From Lachnospiraceae bacterium (GTDB lineage Bacteria; Bacillota; Clostridia; Lachnospirales; Lachnospiraceae), in assembly GCA_024695225.1 (NCBI GenBank), contig JAILIO010000019.1, positions 1 through 15,127 on the forward strand: a stretch of DNA of 15,127 nt, written 5' to 3'. The notes beneath the pieces were generated by a model. The model did no database searches and was not told the DNA's origin. It was given only the letters and a program-made list of their open reading frames with translations. Positions 1 to 7,714 of this stretch are shown here, in pieces; the first letter of the stretch is position 1, and every line of letters begins with the position of its first letter. A program made the translations under genes and the position numbers.

Positions 1-669
1 TTCAAATATGACCGCTTTGTATCCGACACCCCTGACTGACACGATCTCAAACACATCACATCCCTCAAGCTTATGCCGGATCCGGTTGATGTATGTCTTT
101 ATGGAATTATAATCTGCATCCGTCTCGTAGCCCCATATGTCATCCATTATCTGTTGCTTTGTAAATATGACCTGCGGATATGACAAAAGCTTATATACCA
201 GTTTGAATTCCGTCTGTGTAAATCCCAGATCCTTTCCTTTCCAGGAAGCCTTCATCCCATTTTCATCTATGACAAAATCCCCTATGACGATCTGATTTTC
301 CGAATTGATCTGAGACCTTCTCAGGATCGCCTCGATATGCCATGTCAGTTCCTCGTAATTTATCGGCTTTGTCAGATACTCGTCAATGCAAAGGTCATAG
401 CCCCTTTTTTTATGGGCGAAACTGTCCATGGCAGTCAGCATGATCACGGGAGTGTTGTCTTCACTTTCACGTACTTCTTTTACAAATTCAAATCCGTCCA
501 TCCTGGGCATCATGATGTCGACGATCATCAGATCCACCTTTGTTTCGTCCAGCTTTTCCAGGGCATCCAGTCCGTCGACAGCCTCAATGATATCATATTT
601 TCCTTTCAGCTTCGCCTTTGTCAAAAGCCTCACCGCTTTTTCATCTTCCACAAGCAGGATCTTTACCAT
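1..669 (-). CDS. OmpR/PhoB-family two-component response regulator (3' end cut by window edge)
   Basis: This gene encodes a DNA-binding response regulator. It begins at an ATG at 669 and is open for 223 codons to the window edge without a stop, so only the last few residues can be missing (the family is about 225-235 long). The receiver domain fills residues 1-120: acidic pocket E8/D9, phosphoacceptor D51 in IVDIMMPRMDG, T79 in MLTA, and K101 in TKPINYEE. A winged-helix trans-activation domain follows, ending in the typical INRIRHKLEG and EIVSVRGVGYKAV. A G-rich site (AAGGGGGG) sits 5 nt before the ATG. The partner kinase is not in view and may lie beyond the left edge. The target genes cannot be told from the sequence. 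The 5' region holds a degenerate direct repeat that could be an operator; that is inference. Confidence 0.93.
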   Translation of the reverse strand, partial: MVKILLVEDEKAVRLLTKAKLKGKYDIIEAVDGLDALEKLDETKVDLMIVDIMMPRMDGFEFVKEVRESEDNTPVIMLTAMDSFAHKKRGYDLCIDEYLTKPINYEELTWHIEAILRRSQINSENQIVIGDFVIDENGMKASWKGKDLGFTQTEFKLVYKLLSYPQVIFTKQQIMDDIWGYETDADYNSIKTYINRIRHKLEGCDVFEIVSVRGVGYKAVIFE

Positions 670-689
670 AGATGCCCCCCTTATCCTGA

Positions 690-837
690 TAACTGATAAC
701 AAAATATGTTTCCACAGCTACCCTTTTCTCTTAATAACTGACAAAAAACATGTTTCCATAGTCGCCCTTTATCATAAATTACAGACAGCAAAATCCTTTT
801 ACACAGATATCTTTATCTTAAAAACAGACAATAAAGT
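690..837. repeat. Four degenerate direct repeats, period 43-45 bp, upstream of the response regulator
   Basis: A core resembling ACTGATA/ACAGACA recurs at 692, 737, 781 and 824, spaced 45, 44 and 43 bp. The first two units also share ATGTTTCCA followed by a CCCTTT block, and unit 2 holds the 10-bp palindrome AAACATGTTT (on the minus strand, just upstream of the response regulator). Units 3 and 4 are more diverged. The array fills most of the gap between the response regulator start and the gltX end. It may be a decayed minisatellite or a set of operator sites; the sequence alone does not decide. Confidence 0.55.
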
Positions 838-863
838 CCTGAAATAACTTCATTGTCTGTTTT
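821..863 (-). terminator. Probable intrinsic terminator downstream of gltX (AT-rich long hairpin)
   Basis: A perfect 12-bp inverted repeat, AAAACAGACAAT at 821-832 and ATTGTCTGTTTT at 852-863, extends inward across one A/C mismatch to AAGT/ACTT, leaving a 9-nt loop. Read on the minus strand the hairpin follows the gltX stop by about 43 nt and ends in a run of five T. The stem is AT-rich, so termination strength is uncertain. The plus-strand reading also ends in T4, but no plus-strand gene needs it. Its left arm overlaps the fourth unit of the 44-bp repeat. Confidence 0.55.
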
Positions 864-906
864 CCTGCCACACATATATTGCACAAATAAATGCTTGCCA
901 CAATCT

Positions 907-2373
907 TTATTTTTCAAGCATTGCGATACCCTTGTCGATCCTTGAAAGAGACTCTTCTTTGCCAATGATCTCCATGATGTCCGTGGCGCCTGCCGGGGTC
1001 ACTCCCTTTCCCGACACTGCGATCCTCAAAGGCCAGATCACATATCCTGTCTTGAAGCCCTTCTCTTCCGCATACTTTTTTATTTCCTCAAACAGTGCTT
1101 CAGAGGTAAATGTTTCCGCCCCTTCGATCACAGGTTTCATATCTTTCAGCACACACAGCGCTGCCTCAGGGTTTGTCTTCATTTTCTTGTTAAAATAAAG
1201 ATCCTCTTCGTATTCCGGCAGTTCCCTGAAAAAGCTGACCATGTCCGTGATATCAGGGAAGACCTCTATCCTCGTCTGCACCATTGACGCGATCCGCTTC
1301 AGATCAAATCCCTCCCCCAGCGCATCCTTAAGATAGGGCTCAGCCATTTTAAAGAACTCCTCGGGATCCATGGCCTTCAGATATTCCCCGTTCATCCAGC
1401 GAAGTTTCGTGAAATCAAAAACTGCCGGAGACTTGGAGATCCTCATATAATCAAATTCCTTCGCCAGTTCTTCCAGAGAGAATATCTCCCGCTCCCCTTC
1501 AGGACTCCAGCCCAGAAGGGCCACGAAATTCACAACCGCCTCCGCAAGGAATCCCTGATCGATCAGATCCTCAAAGGATGAATGACCGGAACGCTTGGAC
1601 AGTTTGTGATGATCCTCATCCGTTATCAGCGGACAGTGGACATACTTCGGAATCTCCCATCCAAAGGCTTCGTAAAGCCTGTTATACCTTGGTGATGAAG
1701 AAAGATATTCATTGCCTCTGACCACGTGGGTTATCCCCATGAGATGATCGTCCACAACATTTGCAAAATTGTAGGTGGGATAACCATCGCTCTTTATCAG
1801 GATCATATCGTCCAGTTCTTCATTTTCCACGGAGATCTCCCCGTAGATCTCGTCCTCGAAGGTGGTGGTCCCTGTGCGGGGATTGTTCTGCCGGATCACA
1901 TAAGGCACTCCCGCATCCAGCTTCTCCTGTATCTCCTCCGGCGTAAGGGACAGGCAGTGCTTGTCATACATGCTGACTTCCTTGCCCTCTATGACCGTCT
2001 TCAGACTTTCCAGTCTCTCCTTTGAACAGAAACAGTAATACGCCTCACCCTTGTCAATAAGTTCCCTGGCGTATTTCATATAGAGCCCGTCCCTGACCCT
2101 TTCGCTCTGGACATAAGGTCCCACATCTCCGCCCAGGTCCGGCCCTTCGTCCCAATTGAGTCCTGAATCCCGGAGGCTTCTGTAAATAAGGTCCTCAGCC
2201 CCTTCCATCTTTCTCTCCTGGTCAGTGTCCTCGATCCTGAGGATAAAATCCCCGTCCTCATGCCTTGCTATCAGCCATGCATAGAGCGCGGTCCTGAGAT
2301 TCCCAACATGCATGCGCCCTGTGGGTGAAGGCGCAAATCTGGTCCTTATTTTCACATTCCTGTTGTCTGCCAT
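907..2373 (-). CDS. gltX: Glutamyl-tRNA synthetase
   Basis: A class I aminoacyl-tRNA synthetase that charges tRNA with glutamate in the cytoplasm. The 488-residue length is normal for bacterial GluRS. The N-terminal catalytic core shows FAPSPTGRMHVGNLRTAL, with HVGN (22-25) as the HIGH-motif variant, then LRIEDTDQER. The second signature KLSKRSG is at 257-263. A zinc-type pattern, C114-x-C116 with Y136-D-K-H-C140, lies between them. The remainder is the helical anticodon-binding part. A GAGAGGG ribosome site lies 6 nt before the ATG. It is the last gene of the minus-strand unit, 58 nt after dut. Whether it also misacylates tRNA-Gln (non-discriminating type) depends on whether the genome has GlnRS or GatCAB, which is not visible here. 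Confidence 0.97.
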   Translation of the reverse strand: MADNRNVKIRTRFAPSPTGRMHVGNLRTALYAWLIARHEDGDFILRIEDTDQERKMEGAEDLIYRSLRDSGLNWDEGPDLGGDVGPYVQSERVRDGLYMKYARELIDKGEAYYCFCSKERLESLKTVIEGKEVSMYDKHCLSLTPEEIQEKLDAGVPYVIRQNNPRTGTTTFEDEIYGEISVENEELDDMILIKSDGYPTYNFANVVDDHLMGITHVVRGNEYLSSSPRYNRLYEAFGWEIPKYVHCPLITDEDHHKLSKRSGHSSFEDLIDQGFLAEAVVNFVALLGWSPEGEREIFSLEELAKEFDYMRISKSPAVFDFTKLRWMNGEYLKAMDPEEFFKMAEPYLKDALGEGFDLKRIASMVQTRIEVFPDITDMVSFFRELPEYEEDLYFNKKMKTNPEAALCVLKDMKPVIEGAETFTSEALFEEIKKYAEEKGFKTGYVIWPLRIAVSGKGVTPAGATDIMEIIGKEESLSRIDKGIAMLEK

Positions 2374-2431
2374 GATATCCCTCTCTTTTTAAATGTATGT
2401 TGACTTAAAATATTCCGCCTGTCCCTTTCAT

Positions 2432-2878
2432 TCAGTTCTTCCCGGTGCTCCCGAAACCGCTCCTGTCGGGATTTCCAAGGCTCTCAACCTCGACAAATCC
2501 TATTGCAGGCTGGTTCTTCTCTATCCTGAACTGGCAGATCCTGTCGTTCACCCTGATCTCGGTGTCTCTGAGGGCAAATGCGGGCATGCACCATTCATCA
2601 TTATCACCGCAGAAGGACCTGTCTATCACTCCGACGGAGTTTGGCATGATGATCCCGAAATTCTTGAAAGTCGAACTGCGGGGAGCCACATGGGCTTCAT
2701 ATCCTTCCGGCAGTTCCATGGCAACCCCCAGAGGTATCAGCCGGTACTCACCTGCGCTCATTGTCACATCCTGGGCAGCCCTCAGATCTATCCAGTCGGA
2801 CTTCTTGTCCGGAGCCTTTATCTTATCTATCTTGCTTGAAAGATATTTTATCCTGATCTCTTCCATTTGTTTCCACAT
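2432..2878 (-). CDS. dut: dUTP diphosphatase (dUTPase)
   Basis: A trimeric all-beta dUTPase that hydrolyses dUTP to dUMP and pyrophosphate. It keeps uracil out of DNA and supplies dUMP for dTMP synthesis. All five family motifs are present in order: DLRAA (31-35), PRSS (66-69), GVIDRSFCGD (83-92), RICQFRI (113-119) and the glycine-rich RSGFGSTG (139-146). The 148-residue length is standard. In motif 3 the usual uracil-stacking tyrosine appears to be F89, a mild change. The start is ambiguous. The ATG at 2878 has AGGA only 4 nt upstream; the ATG at 2866 (MEEIRIKYL) gives a more typical N-terminus, but its AGGA is 11 nt away. The gene lies 110 nt downstream of rnhA, within the same run of minus-strand genes. 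Confidence 0.95.
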   Translation of the reverse strand: MWKQMEEIRIKYLSSKIDKIKAPDKKSDWIDLRAAQDVTMSAGEYRLIPLGVAMELPEGYEAHVAPRSSTFKNFGIIMPNSVGVIDRSFCGDNDEWCMPAFALRDTEIRVNDRICQFRIEKNQPAIGFVEVESLGNPDRSGFGSTGKN

Positions 2879-2988
2879 CCTATCCTGAACTGCTTTATAA
2901 TTATCCCGTCAATATCTCATTCTCATCCTGCCTGAATACGATACAGATACACTCACTGCTGTTTTCAGGTCTTACAGTCTGTTTTCCC

Positions 2989-3450
2989 TCACTCTGCGCT
3001 GCATCTGTCGGCTGCGCCGGTCGCCAGCTCATCGCATCTTTCATTGTACTTATTTCCCGCATGCCCCTTGACCCAGATAAATGTCACATCGTGGGGCTCC
3101 ATCGCCTTCAGCAGCCGGTCCCAGAGATCACGGTTCAGCACCGGCTTCTTCCCCGCTGTCTGCCAGCCGTTTCTCTTCCATTTGTCTATCCAGTGCTGGT
3201 TGAACGCGTCAGATACATATTTGGAATCCGTGTGCACCTTTACAGTGCAGGGTTTATTCAGCGCTTCCATCCCGGCTATCACGCCCATGAGTTCCATGCG
3301 GTTGTTTGTGGTCTCTTTCTCCCCGTCGGACAGTTCTTTTATATGCTCACTGCCATCTGCCCCCACGTAAATAAGCACGGACCCATATCCACCGGGCCCG
3401 GGATTCCCCCGGGATGAACCGTCTGTATATAATACCACCTCAGGTTTCAT
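2989..3450 (-). CDS. rnhA: Ribonuclease HI
   Basis: Cleaves the RNA strand of RNA-DNA hybrids, removing R-loops and primer remnants. The 153-residue length matches classic bacterial RNase HI. The four carboxylates of the active site are visible: D10 in YTDGSSRGNPGPGG, E53 in NNRMEL, D75 in HTDSKY and D140 in ERCDELA; the helper histidine H130 is in WVKGHAG. The basic handle segment WKRNGWQTAGKKPVLNRDLW is also present, marking the substrate-binding protrusion of the E. coli-like type. A GGAGA ribosome site precedes the ATG by about 10 nt. The 161-nt gap upstream is filled by a 35-bp tandem repeat. It sits between a MutS-like gene and dut, suggesting a nucleic-acid upkeep group. Confidence 0.97.
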   Translation of the reverse strand: MKPEVVLYTDGSSRGNPGPGGYGSVLIYVGADGSEHIKELSDGEKETTNNRMELMGVIAGMEALNKPCTVKVHTDSKYVSDAFNQHWIDKWKRNGWQTAGKKPVLNRDLWDRLLKAMEPHDVTFIWVKGHAGNKYNERCDELATGAADRCSAE

Positions 3451-3480
3451 TTATCCAATTCTCCGTGTAAATCCGTTTTT

Positions 3481-3620
3481 CAGTTTATGATCATGACAAC
3501 ACCGTATCTATTTCTCCGTTTATGAACATGACCACGCTGTATCTGTCACTCCTATCAGGATCACGACCTCACTGTATCTTTTTTTCAGTTTATGATCACG
3601 ACCTCACTCTATCAGCCCGC
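3481..3620. repeat. 35-bp tandem repeat, four contiguous copies
   Basis: Four units begin at 3481, 3516, 3551 and 3586, each exactly 35 bp apart. The first 28 bases of each unit are the conserved part: units 1 and 2 match at 23 of 28, units 1 and 4 at 23 of 28, units 3 and 4 at 22 of 28. Shared blocks are GTTTATGATCA, a GACC/GACA segment and a TATC box. The array fills the gap between the MutS-like gene and rnhA, and the last unit reads into the final codons of the MutS-like gene (which ends at 3612). There are no spacers, so this is not a CRISPR. It would be transcribed as part of the unit, ahead of rnhA. Confidence 0.85.
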
Positions 3621-5405
3621 AGGGACCTCTTTTTCCCACTTTCCGGTCTCGATAAAGTGTTCTGCCATCTGACCTGCCCGGTCTGTGACCTCAGTGTCAA
3701 ATCCCATTATGGACAGAAGACGTATCGCGTTTCTCTCCCGGCTGACCCCGGGTCTTATCTTGTATTCAAATGTAAAGGAATCCTCCCCTGCAAGTTCCGA
3801 AAAATAATAATCCTCATATACTCCGGACAGGAGCTGGGTCATTTCCAGATCGTGAGTTGCGGCAAAACAGAGGACTCCCCGGTCACTCAGATACCTCAGG
3901 ATGGAAGTCCCGGCTGATATCCTCTCCGGTGTGTTGGTACCCCGGAGGACCTCATCCAAAAAGCACATGAGCCTGTACTTTTCCTTTGTGGATGCAGCCC
4001 TGCTTCCGGAATCCGCAGTCACACTCTCTCCACCTGCAGCCCTGCTTCCGGAATCCGCGTTCACACTTTCTCCACCTGCAGCCCTGCTTCCTTCTTTCCC
4101 CGCCGCATCCAGGATCCTCTTCACCGCTTTCACTTCTGCGACGTAATAGCTGTCTCCTTTAAGCAGGTCGTCAGACACCGTCATGGACGACATGACCCTG
4201 AACCGCTGTGCCTTGTAGGACCCGGCGGGAACTGTCCCCATGGTCTGCCCCAGTATGGTGGCCAGGGCTAAGGCTCTTAGAAATGTGGACTTTCCTGAGG
4301 CATTTGCCCCTGTGAGGAGCACGCATCCATCGGTTGTGATATCATTACTCACCGGGTTTTCCAGAAGGGGATGAAACAGATTCTTTATCTGCAGCGGCGC
4401 CCCCTCCTCAAACTCCGGAACACAGCCTTTTTCTCCAAGCCAAAGCCTGAAGGATGCGGCAGACACATCAGACTCGATCTTTCCAAACAAGAGGAATGCA
4501 TCCATCACATCATCTTTTATCTTGTTCAGTTCCCTGGCAGATGCAGAAAACGCAAAGACATCGATACCGGTCAGCATTCTGACATAGCTCATCAAAACTT
4601 CCACAGCCCCAAAGGACATGCTGCCGTCCCCGGCGCCTAAGACGGAGGACACCCTGTAGAATGCATTAAACCCGGACAGATATTTCTCAAGATCAGTTCT
4701 TATTTTATTATAGGCTTTGGGAAGTATTCCCAGACTGATCCTCGTGGCGTCCGAAAGTCTCCTTACAAAAGCCATCCCTGACAGATACGGCGACAGATCC
4801 CTGTGGGCCAGGCTTCCGTGTATCACGGAAATAAAGACGGATCCCAGAAACATCACCACGCCGTAGGAAGGCACAAAGATCATGTAAATAAAAGATGCCA
4901 CCATGAACAGGTCTAAAAGGATATACCAGAGGGTATTTACTCCGGGATGTTCGGACATGGTGTCCAGAAATTCTTTGAGAGTCTGGTTCTTCAGATGCCC
5001 CAGTCTCCTGGCTGCCAGCAGAAAAGCATAGGCCTTTTCCTTCTCGTCAAGCCAGACTCCGGGGGATATATATTCCCCCTCCCTGCACGCTACATGCCTT
5101 AAACGGTAATAGAGATACTGTTCACCGGCACAGCTTTCGGAATGGTTTAACAGTGTATATATCTCGTCAAGCTTCAGGTCTTCCCAGGTGATATCGTCGA
5201 TATCATCTTCATTGCCCAGCATCTCATAAACCGCCCGCACGGCCTTGCTCTTAGCAAGATAAGCTTTTCGCTTTCCCACATGCCCAAAATAAAGCCTGAT
5301 CTCTTTAAGGGCCACCTTCTCTTCTTTTCCCCCTGCCCGGATCCCCAGGATCGCAACAACGGAAAAAATAATGATGATAAAAACAACAAGGGGTGAAAGA
5401 CTCAT
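3612..5405 (-). CDS. Membrane-anchored MutS-family ATPase
   Basis: A MutS-like protein of 597 residues that is neither canonical MutS nor MutS2. It lacks the N-terminal mismatch-recognition domain and has no C-terminal Smr domain. Residues 5-22 form a hydrophobic N-terminal anchor, and two further hydrophobic stretches lie at about 159-179 and 181-197, so the protein is probably membrane-bound with its ATPase in the cytoplasm. A lever/clamp-like helical part (about 200-330) precedes the ATPase domain: Walker A GANASGKST (366-374), Walker B CFLDEV with D484/E485, then LRGTNTPER, and the H-loop histidine H518 in ATHD. A 14-residue repeat (439-472) is inserted just before Walker B. The ATG overlaps the stop of the upstream deaminase gene by one base (TAATG), so translation is likely coupled. 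The role of such membrane MutS homologues is not established; a part in mismatch repair cannot be assumed. Confidence 0.85.
   Translation of the reverse strand: MSLSPLVVFIIIIFSVVAILGIRAGGKEEKVALKEIRLYFGHVGKRKAYLAKSKAVRAVYEMLGNEDDIDDITWEDLKLDEIYTLLNHSESCAGEQYLYYRLRHVACREGEYISPGVWLDEKEKAYAFLLAARRLGHLKNQTLKEFLDTMSEHPGVNTLWYILLDLFMVASFIYMIFVPSYGVVMFLGSVFISVIHGSLAHRDLSPYLSGMAFVRRLSDATRISLGILPKAYNKIRTDLEKYLSGFNAFYRVSSVLGAGDGSMSFGAVEVLMSYVRMLTGIDVFAFSASARELNKIKDDVMDAFLLFGKIESDVSAASFRLWLGEKGCVPEFEEGAPLQIKNLFHPLLENPVSNDITTDGCVLLTGANASGKSTFLRALALATILGQTMGTVPAGSYKAQRFRVMSSMTVSDDLLKGDSYYVAEVKAVKRILDAAGKEGSRAAGGESVNADSGSRAAGGESVTADSGSRAASTKEKYRLMCFLDEVLRGTNTPERISAGTSILRYLSDRGVLCFAATHDLEMTQLLSGVYEDYYFSELAGEDSFTFEYKIRPGVSRERNAIRLLSIMGFDTEVTDRAGQMAEHFIETGKWEKEVPAG
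3994..4091. repeat. 42-bp in-frame tandem repeat inside the MutS-like gene
   Basis: Two full units start at 3994 and 4036 and a partial third at 4078, each 42 bp apart and nearly identical. They encode GSRAAGGESV(N/T)ADS twice and then GSRAAS. The period is a multiple of three, so copy changes keep the frame. The near-identity of the copies suggests recent duplication. Confidence 0.92.
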
Positions 5406-6691
5406 TACAGCAGACCAAGCTCCTTTTGTATATTTTCTGCCTCACTGTATATCTTCTCCTTGTCACAGTGAGGAAATTCTCCGCTTTCATACAGTATCCG
5501 TCCTGCAACCATAGTCATCAGCACGTTTGATTTGGAACCGCTGTAGACTATATTTGACAGAACATCATTTACAGGTCTCATATTGGGCGCATGCATATCC
5601 AGCATCACCATATCCGCCTGTTGACCGGCAGTGAGAGTTCTGGCGTTTTCAAGACCCATGCAGTCAGAACCGTTTACCGTGGCCATTTTAAGCACCTCTT
5701 CCGCAGGCACTGCAGATGCATTCCCATCCCTCAGTTTGGACAGTCCGGTTGCCAAAAACATTTCCCTGAACATATCCAGACAATTGTTGCTGGAGGGGCC
5801 GTCCGTCCCGAGGGCCGTATTGATGCCCCTCTTCAGGTATTCGGTAACCGGTGCTATACCGCTTGCAAGTTTTGTGTTGGAGCCGGGATTCAGCACCACG
5901 GAGATGTTTTTCTTCTCCAGGATATCCATCTCTTCATCGGTCACATGGACACCGTGATATATGCCGCCTCCGTAGTTAAAAAGCCCCAGGGAATCCAGAT
6001 ATGTGATGACTTTCTTTCCATGGCGCTCTTCACACTCATCGACTTCCTTCTTCGTCTCATTTGCGTGCAAAAACACCGGAGCTTTTTTCTTTTCCGCAAG
6101 GGAGGCGATATCCTTCAGCAGTTCCTCGCTGCAGGTGTACTCCGCATGGCATCCCAGTATATATGAATTCAGAGGATCGCTGTTGTTCAGGCTGTCGTAA
6201 AGTCTCTCCATATTTTCCACCGAAGATGAAAAATTGTTGACATTGCCGCACTGCACACACCTGAATCCCATATCCGAACAGGCTCTTGCCGTTTCCTCCG
6301 GTGCCAGATACATGTCAAAGCAGGCGGTTATCCCGCTGGTGAGATATTCCAGGATCCCAAGTTTTGTAAATGTGTATATCTGTTCTCCGGTAAATTTTGC
6401 TTCCAGCGGAAATATCTTCTGTGTGAGCCAGTCCTGCAGCGGCAGCCCGTCGGCATATGAACGCATAAGGGTCATGGCTGTGTGAGTATGGGCATTCTTG
6501 AAACCGGGCATAAGGATATTCCCTTTGCAGTCGTTTTCAATGTCCGCATCTCCGTCATAAGCTTTTGACGCATCCTCCCCCTTGCCTGCGAACAGGATCT
6601 TGTCATCCTTCACTATGACGGTGCCGTTTTCTATCACCTCCGGTTTCCCTTCCATAGTGATCAGCCTGGCGTTTATAAATTTTTTTATCAT
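5405..6691 (-). CDS. mtaD: Amidohydrolase, MTA/SAH deaminase type
   Basis: A metal-dependent hydrolase of the amidohydrolase superfamily, most like 5-methylthioadenosine/S-adenosylhomocysteine deaminases; related members act on other amino-purines. The 428-residue length fits. Metal ligands are visible in the expected order: H68 and H70 in NAHTHTAM, H209 in FLHANE with E212 nearby, H246 in IYHGVH and D297 in GTDGPSSNN. The segment around LPLQDWL is also typical of the group. The N- and C-terminal parts form the usual small beta domain, and the metal site lies in the barrel. The gene follows purine nucleoside phosphorylase after 183 nt, which supports a deaminate-then-phosphorolyse salvage route (inference). 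A weak AGG site lies upstream of the ATG. It overlaps the MutS-like gene by one base. Other possible substrates are adenosine or guanine-like compounds; the exact one is uncertain. Confidence 0.85.
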   Translation of the reverse strand: MIKKFINARLITMEGKPEVIENGTVIVKDDKILFAGKGEDASKAYDGDADIENDCKGNILMPGFKNAHTHTAMTLMRSYADGLPLQDWLTQKIFPLEAKFTGEQIYTFTKLGILEYLTSGITACFDMYLAPEETARACSDMGFRCVQCGNVNNFSSSVENMERLYDSLNNSDPLNSYILGCHAEYTCSEELLKDIASLAEKKKAPVFLHANETKKEVDECEERHGKKVITYLDSLGLFNYGGGIYHGVHVTDEEMDILEKKNISVVLNPGSNTKLASGIAPVTEYLKRGINTALGTDGPSSNNCLDMFREMFLATGLSKLRDGNASAVPAEEVLKMATVNGSDCMGLENARTLTAGQQADMVMLDMHAPNMRPVNDVLSNIVYSGSKSNVLMTMVAGRILYESGEFPHCDKEKIYSEAENIQKELGLL

Positions 6692-6874
6692 ACTCAGTCT
6701 GCCTTTCTGTTCCTCACAGAACTTCCCACTAAAACCACACTTTCATGTCAAGGTGCTTGCATTTCCGGTTTTGTACCCGGTCATGATACAGACCTCATTC
6801 CCGGTGCTTATCTGCTTTTACGATGCACCACCGTATTGGACTTCCCCACATACTTTCTCCGGAAATAAGAACCT

Positions 6875-7714
6875 TCACTCCTTCATGGCCTTGTACATCT
6901 CTGAAATGGACTCGGTCACAAGCTTTGTGAATCTGGGAGCGGCCTTATTTGCGGCCTCCTGTACTTCATCATGGGTCAGGGGAGCTGTATTCATACCCGC
7001 AGCCAGATTTGCAACACAGGACAGGCCACACACCTTCATCCCCACATGTCTTGCTGCTATGGCTTCCACCACGGTGCTCATTCCCACCGCGTCGATCCCA
7101 AGAGTCCTGAGCATCCTGATCTCCGCAGGGGTCTCAAAGCTGGGGCCGGAGAGTTGGGCATAGACGCCTTCAAACAGTTCTATATCATTTTCCTTTGCCA
7201 CTTTCCTTATCACATCCTGCAATCCCTCGTCGTACACATGAGTCATATCCGGGAATCTGATCCCCAGTCTTTCATCGTTTGGTCCCACCAGAGGATTCCT
7301 CACAAATAAGGAGATATGGTCTTTGATCATCATAAATGCGCCGGCGTAAAAATCAGGATTTATTCCTCCTGAAGCATTTGTGAGAAATAATGTCTTTGCC
7401 CCCATCATATACATCAGGCGGGCAGGGAGCACCACATCAGAGACATCATAGCCCTCATACATATGTACCCTGCCCTTCATAAGGACCACCGGCACATCCT
7501 TCAGGTAACCTAAGATGAACTTCCCCTCATGTCCGGGCACCGTGGACACGGGGAACCCATCTATTTCCGCATAGGACAATTCTTCCTTTACATCCACATT
7601 GTCAGCAAAGTTTCCCAGACCGGAGCCCAGAGTAAGGGCGATCTCAGGCTTAAAGGAAATCATCTTTCTGAAGGATTCAAAGCACTTTAAATGTTTCTCA
7701 TAGATCTTATTCAT
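6875..7714 (-). CDS. Purine nucleoside phosphorylase, trimeric (class I) type
   Basis: Splits purine nucleosides with phosphate into base and (deoxy)ribose-1-phosphate in the cytoplasm. The 279-residue length fits the trimeric PNP-I family. Visible signatures are GSGLG (30-34) in the phosphate loop, GHEG with H62, GRVHMYEGY with R82 and H84, NASGG (113-117), and SGPSFETPAE with the base-binding E194. N236 in LSCVANLAAG is the residue associated with 6-oxopurines, so inosine, guanosine or deaminated methylthioadenosine are more likely substrates than adenosine. The ATG overlaps the end of the upstream lactonase-family gene by 8 nt, and the GGAG ribosome site lies inside that gene, so translation is probably coupled. 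Gene names in use (punA, pnp, deoD) differ between species, so none is assigned. Confidence 0.94.
   Translation of the reverse strand: MNKIYEKHLKCFESFRKMISFKPEIALTLGSGLGNFADNVDVKEELSYAEIDGFPVSTVPGHEGKFILGYLKDVPVVLMKGRVHMYEGYDVSDVVLPARLMYMMGAKTLFLTNASGGINPDFYAGAFMMIKDHISLFVRNPLVGPNDERLGIRFPDMTHVYDEGLQDVIRKVAKENDIELFEGVYAQLSGPSFETPAEIRMLRTLGIDAVGMSTVVEAIAARHVGMKVCGLSCVANLAAGMNTAPLTHDEVQEAANKAAPRFTKLVTESISEMYKAMKE

Noticed and set aside
3481..3620. CRISPR array
   Set aside because: The repeats are contiguous and degenerate, there are no unique spacers, and no cas genes are present.
3612..5405. Canonical MutS or MutS2
   Set aside because: The mismatch-recognition domain and the Smr domain are both missing and the protein has hydrophobic anchors, so neither name applies.
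6692..6874. Promoter before the deaminase (perfect TTGACA at about 6745-6750)
   Set aside because: No acceptable -10 box is found at 16-18 nt, so it is not listed; the small TTCTGT/ACAGAA hairpin at 6705-6721 has no T run either.
5591..7163. Long plus-strand open frames (for example 5591-6166 and 6582-7163)
   Set aside because: They lie opposite the well-supported deaminase and phosphorylase genes, have no family-like sequence, and are rich in His, Cys and Ser as expected from antisense reading.
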